Notes under the pieces: model-generated | What the model saw: the letters and a program-made list of their open reading frames with translations, nothing else | Told to the model about the DNA's origin: nothing | Database searches by the model: none | Origin: an uncultured Rhodobacterales bacterium | GTDB taxonomy: Bacteria > Pseudomonadota > Alphaproteobacteria > Rhodobacterales > Rhodobacteraceae | DNA length: 6,158 bases | NCBI GenBank assembly: GCA_937901055.1 | Contig: CALCGO010000409.1 | Coordinates: forward strand, 1 to 6,158 | Direction: 5' to 3' | Shown: positions 4,492-6,158 of the stretch, one piece after another | Position numbering within the stretch: the stretch's first letter is position 1 | Layout of the letters: every line of letters begins with the position of its first letter | Translations under genes and position numbers: made by a program

Positions 4492-4682
4492 TTGAGAAAC
4501 TTATAGGCTCCGCGTCGATTGATGGGGAATTTGCAGTCCTGCGAATACACCGCGACAACATCCACAGCCTTCGGGTTGCCATGCAGCCAATACGGCAGGG
4601 GGAAACCACGTCCCGGTCAACGCAAAACGTGCGAGACCAGTTTGATAAGGCGCTGGCCAAGGTTCAGGGAAGGCCAAAATAA
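4488..4682 (+). CDS. Small hypothetical phage protein
   Basis: 64 aa; ATG shares ATGA with the stop of the tandem-HTH gene, so translation is probably coupled, as the ribosome site is weak. The protein has a short beta-like start (IDGEFAVLRIHRDN, 11-24) and a polar, basic C-terminus (QFDKALAKVQGRPK) that may form a helix. No transmembrane segment, cysteines or known motif. It ends the replication unit: the next gene has its own promoter module. I do not recognise a family. Confidence 0.6.
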   Translation: MIEKLIGSASIDGEFAVLRIHRDNIHSLRVAMQPIRQGETTSRSTQNVRDQFDKALAKVQGRPK

Positions 4683-4691
4683 ATTCACAAA

Positions 4692-4732
4692 CCCCATTGC
4701 ATCTTACTGCGTTGTGACATAACTTAGGTACA
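4692..4732 (+). promoter_or_regulatory. Promoter/operator module upstream of the small-gene block (copy 2 of 2)
   Basis: Shares the 12-base core ATTGCATCTTAC (4696-4707) with the module before the methyltransferase, and a GGTACA (4727-4732) at almost the same distance (35 versus 36 bases from the block start). TTGCAT (4697-4702) would be the -35; the -10 region TAACTT (4720-4725) is weak after a 17-base spacer. Only the CTTAC half of the inverted repeat is kept. AAAGGGAGA before ATG 4750 gives a good ribosome site. Likely a co-regulated second promoter. Confidence 0.6.
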
Positions 4733-4749
4733 CCAAAGGGAGAGACGCA

Positions 4750-5097
4750 ATGAAAATCACGCTAAAGACAACAGCAATGTTTCCGACCCTCAGTGTCGCA
4801 GAAGGCGATTATGAGATGACAAGAGTTGGCACGTTCCCGTCAGGCAAGCCCATCTTTGGGATCGAGCGCGACGGTAAGACTGTTCAGGTGAACGTGGACC
4901 CTGCCGATTTTGTGCGGCATCGGACGACTGACCGCTTTTTCGTGGTTGTGGATGAAGGCCCGACGCTAGGCTTGGCGCAGGCGCTTCGCAACTCTGGCGT
5001 AGCGGACCGCGCAGGGCCGTCTGTGATGGTCAATGTGGGCGGACCCTACATAACCCCCATGAAACTCGAAGAAGCCGCTCAGGACGCGCTCCTATGA
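4750..5097 (+). CDS. Hypothetical phage protein, first gene of the small-gene block
   Basis: 115 aa; GGGAGAGACGCA before the ATG provides the ribosome site. The first 60 residues alternate hydrophobic and polar positions with a probable beta-rich fold (ITLKTTAMFPTLSVAEGDYE, VGTFPSGKPIFGIERDGKTV), suggesting a small beta barrel or sandwich. A conserved-looking DPADFVRHR segment (51-59) follows, and the tail KLEEAAQDALL is helical. No cysteine, signal peptide or membrane span. It follows promoter module copy 2 directly and its stop shares ATGA with the next small gene. I do not recognise the family; early expression with the replication genes is inferred from the shared module. Confidence 0.65.
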   Translation: MKITLKTTAMFPTLSVAEGDYEMTRVGTFPSGKPIFGIERDGKTVQVNVDPADFVRHRTTDRFFVVVDEGPTLGLAQALRNSGVADRAGPSVMVNVGGPYITPMKLEEAAQDALL

Positions 5098-5174
5098 AGC
5101 TGGCGGACCTAATTGGAGGCGCGTCGCTGTTCTTGGCCGCGTACCTCGTCATGATTTTCGTTTTTAACGTCTAG
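5094..5174 (+). CDS. 26-aa single-span membrane peptide
   Basis: MKLADLIGGASLFLAAYLVM is followed by IFVFNV and a TAG stop. The ATG shares ATGA with the preceding stop. Residues 7-26 are almost wholly hydrophobic and form one likely transmembrane helix, with a short N-terminal segment carrying K2 and D5. The next gene's AGGAGG ribosome site overlaps this gene's stop, which supports real translation through the region. Small membrane peptides in phage early blocks sometimes act on host membrane functions, but no function can be assigned here. Confidence 0.5.
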   Translation: MKLADLIGGASLFLAAYLVMIFVFNV

Positions 5175-5182
5175 GAGGCGTG

Positions 5183-5329
5183 ATGAGTAACGCAGAAGAC
5201 CAGAAGCGTTTTCGAGAGAAAATGAAGGAAGAAGGCCGCAAGCGTGTTTGCGTTTGGGTTAAGCGAGAGAATGCGGACGAGGTTCGCGAGAAAATGAAAA
5301 GGGTGGTTCAGGATGTTGAGCAAGAATGA
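5183..5329 (+). CDS. 48-aa charged protein, ribbon-helix-helix-like
   Basis: ATG 5183 has AGGAGG (5173-5178) four bases upstream; this is a strong start. Residues 1-18 are a charged helix (AEDQKRFREKMKEEGRK). RKRVCVWVKREN (19-30) reads as a single beta strand followed by a turn, then DEVREKMKRVVQDVEQE (32-48) as a helix. A short strand with alternating side chains followed by a helix recalls ribbon-helix-helix DNA-binding proteins, but the second helix of that fold is not evident, so this is a weak suggestion. Lies between the membrane peptide and the next small gene, which starts 17 bases before its stop. Confidence 0.55.
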   Translation: MSNAEDQKRFREKMKEEGRKRVCVWVKRENADEVREKMKRVVQDVEQE

Positions 5330-5483
5330 AATGAAGGGAGCGCAGGCGATTAGCGCCGCGTACTTCGCAAAGGGAGCGCTGGCCGAAATGGTGCGCAGCC
5401 CAGATACAATTACGCCAGAGATAATCCAGCACATTCTGGAAAAACTGGATGAACGCATAGAGCGCTTTGAGGGATTTGAGTGA
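5313..5483 (+). CDS. 56-aa helical hypothetical protein
   Basis: Begins at ATG 5313, overlapping the previous gene by 17 bases, and ends at TGA 5481-5483. A mostly helical protein: MKGAQAISAAYFAKGALAEM (7-26) is an amphipathic helix, SPDTITPEIIQHILEKLDER (29-48) holds a helix-cap proline pattern and a second helix, ending in an acidic ERFEGFE. No known motif, cysteine or membrane segment. An in-frame ATG at 5331 is possible but the longer form keeps continuous coupling with its neighbour. Unknown function. Confidence 0.52.
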   Translation: MLSKNEMKGAQAISAAYFAKGALAEMVRSPDTITPEIIQHILEKLDERIERFEGFE

Positions 5484-5695
5484 TGCGGGGAACGATGCAG
5501 GCAATGGAAGAATGCGACTGCCCAACCACGTTGGATTGCCTTGAGGCTGAATGCTGCTTGATTGAGCGCGGTCTCGAATATCCCGACGAGCGGATGGACG
5601 AAGGCGCAGCTATAATTGTTTCGCTGTTGGTCATGATTGTTATTGGAATACTGGGCCTCGTTTGGCTCGGGCTTAAAGGATTGGGGGTATTGTGA
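5483..5695 (+). CDS. Cysteine-rich small protein with C-terminal membrane span
   Basis: 70 aa from ATG 5483, which shares its A with the preceding TGA (TGATG). The N-terminal part has a cluster of five cysteines, CDCPTTLDCLEAECC (11-25), possibly metal-binding or disulfide-linked, then an acidic stretch. Residues 42-69 (AAIIVSLLVMIVIGILGLVW onward) form one transmembrane helix, giving a tail-anchored layout with the cysteines probably cytoplasmic. No family recognised. Together with the 26-aa membrane peptide it gives two membrane proteins in this block. Confidence 0.6.
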   Translation: MRGTMQAMEECDCPTTLDCLEAECCLIERGLEYPDERMDEGAAIIVSLLVMIVIGILGLVWLGLKGLGVL

Positions 5696-5844
5696 TGGAC
5701 GGCGGCAAGCCAGCCCCCGAGTTTCCAGAGACGGTTACGCTTTGGGGATACAAAGAGTGCAGTTGTTGGCACTTCTCCCCAAATATAGACCCATTCATGG
5801 ACGCCCACGTAATCACAGGCACCATTAAGGAGATTAAGGGATGA
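5695..5844 (+). CDS. 49-aa hypothetical protein
   Basis: Starts at ATG 5695, sharing TGATG with the preceding stop, and ends TGA 5842-5844, which overlaps the next ATG (ATGA). Residues 11-32 (PETVTLWGYKECSCWHFSPN and on) include a CSC pair with a neighbouring histidine, a weak hint of metal binding; the rest, AHVITGTIKEIKG, looks like a short strand. Too small for a firm fold call. The tight overlaps on both sides are the main reason to accept it as a gene. Confidence 0.5.
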   Translation: MDGGKPAPEFPETVTLWGYKECSCWHFSPNIDPFMDAHVITGTIKEIKG

Positions 5845-6158
5845 TTGAGTTTGATATATTGGCACGATTTTCTGATGAGGTGAACTTCACCGCTGAAATT
5901 GACTGTGCGGAAGATGCGCCGTACTCGGTTAAGCTCGGGCTTGCTGTGAAGTGGGGTGTTGAGCACGACGCCGACCTGAGTAACGCCGACCTGAGTAACG
6001 CCGACCTTAGTAACGCCGACCTGAGTAACACCAACCTGTGGAACACCAGCCTGAGGAGCGCCGACCTGAGTAACTGCAACCTGAGTAACGCCAGCCTGAG
6101 GAGCGCCGACCTGAGTAACGCCAGCCTGTGGAACACCAGCCTGAGGAGCGCCGACCTG
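5841..6158 (+). CDS. Pentapeptide-repeat protein, 3' end beyond the window
   Basis: 106 codons are present with no stop before the window edge, so the protein is longer. Residues 1-43 form a leader domain, MIEFDILARFSDEVNFTAEI then DCAEDAPYSVKLGLAVKWGV, of the sort often found in front of phage pentapeptide repeats. From residue 44 it runs as A(D/N/S)LxN-type pentapeptides: ADLSN four times, then TNLWN, TSLRS, ADLSN, CNLSN, ASLRS and further units. Such repeats coil into a square beta helix; some members (for example MfpA and Qnr) mimic DNA and bind gyrase, but most have no known role, and phage function here is unproven. Cytoplasmic, no signal peptide. ATGA overlap with the upstream gene. 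Confidence 0.88.
   Translation, partial: MIEFDILARFSDEVNFTAEIDCAEDAPYSVKLGLAVKWGVEHDADLSNADLSNADLSNADLSNTNLWNTSLRSADLSNCNLSNASLRSADLSNASLWNTSLRSADL
5970..6158 (+). repeat. 15-base tandem repeats coding for the pentapeptides
   Basis: GCCGACCTGAGTAAC and close variants are tandemly repeated for 189 bases (12.6 units). The units use nearly identical codons, and larger blocks such as AACACCAGCCTGAGGAGCGCC recur, so the array has expanded by recent duplication rather than ancient divergence. The antisense strand stays open across it because of this periodicity. The array continues past the window end. Confidence 0.85.

Noticed and set aside
3918..4660. Long minus-strand ORF of 218 codons opposite the loader-like and tandem-HTH genes
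   Set aside because: It runs across several plus-strand genes with coupled starts, has no ribosome site and its translation looks random.
5834..6136. 100-residue leucine/arginine-rich minus-strand ORF with LLRSALLR repeats
   Set aside because: It is the antisense of the 15-base pentapeptide array; periodic codons keep the opposite strand open. No ribosome site or neighbour supports it.
5970..6158. Non-coding satellite or CRISPR repeats
   Set aside because: The 15-base period stays in frame with a pentapeptide protein and has no unique spacers.

Overview
The window looks like the early (replication and recombination) region of a double-stranded DNA phage or prophage. An alphaproteobacterial host is likely but inferred. 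The phage call rests on an ERF-type annealing protein with a DEDDy exonuclease, a RusA resolvase, an orphan C5-type methyltransferase, an O-like winged-helix initiator with a helicase-loader-like partner, and then a run of tiny overlapping genes. Every gene gap is short and many stops and starts share bases (ATGA, TGATG). No tRNA, rRNA, transposase, integrase, CI-like repressor or structural gene was seen. Two things point to an alphaproteobacterial host: a small protein with two GcrA-like helix-turn-helix units, and the complete absence of GANTC, the CcrM methylation site, from all 6158 bases.

Layout. 5-1320 (minus strand): a two-gene recombination unit, the ERF annealing protein (661-1320) followed by the exonuclease (5-664), overlapping by ATGA. 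1321-1412: a divergent promoter region with a candidate promoter on each strand and an 11-base match to the replication iterons. 1413-1745 (plus): RusA, followed by a GC-rich hairpin. 1746-1922: gap with the hairpin, a doubtful 9-codon ORF, and a promoter/operator module. 1923-2519: methyltransferase. 2520-2609: two back-to-back hairpins. 2610-2912: small HTH protein. 2913-3057: structured leader with an imperfect direct repeat and a possible 20-codon ORF. 3058-3822: initiator carrying three iterons and an AT-rich tandem repeat inside the gene, a lambda-like origin arrangement. 3710-4153: loader-like gene starting 113 bases inside the initiator gene. 4150-4491 and 4488-4682: tandem-HTH protein and a small unknown protein. 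4683-4749: a second copy of the promoter module. 4750-6158: seven tightly packed small genes, two encoding single-span membrane peptides, ending in a pentapeptide-repeat gene that runs off the window.

How it may work together (inference). The initiator binds the iterons in its own gene, melts the adjacent AT-rich repeat, and recruits the host helicase through the loader-like protein. ERF and the exonuclease repair or recombine replication intermediates, and RusA resolves the resulting junctions. Two copies of one promoter module at 1858-1899 and 4692-4732 probably switch on the methyltransferase/replication unit and the small-gene unit together. The small-gene block is typical phage accessory space where host-takeover or anti-host functions are often found, but no function can be assigned there from sequence.
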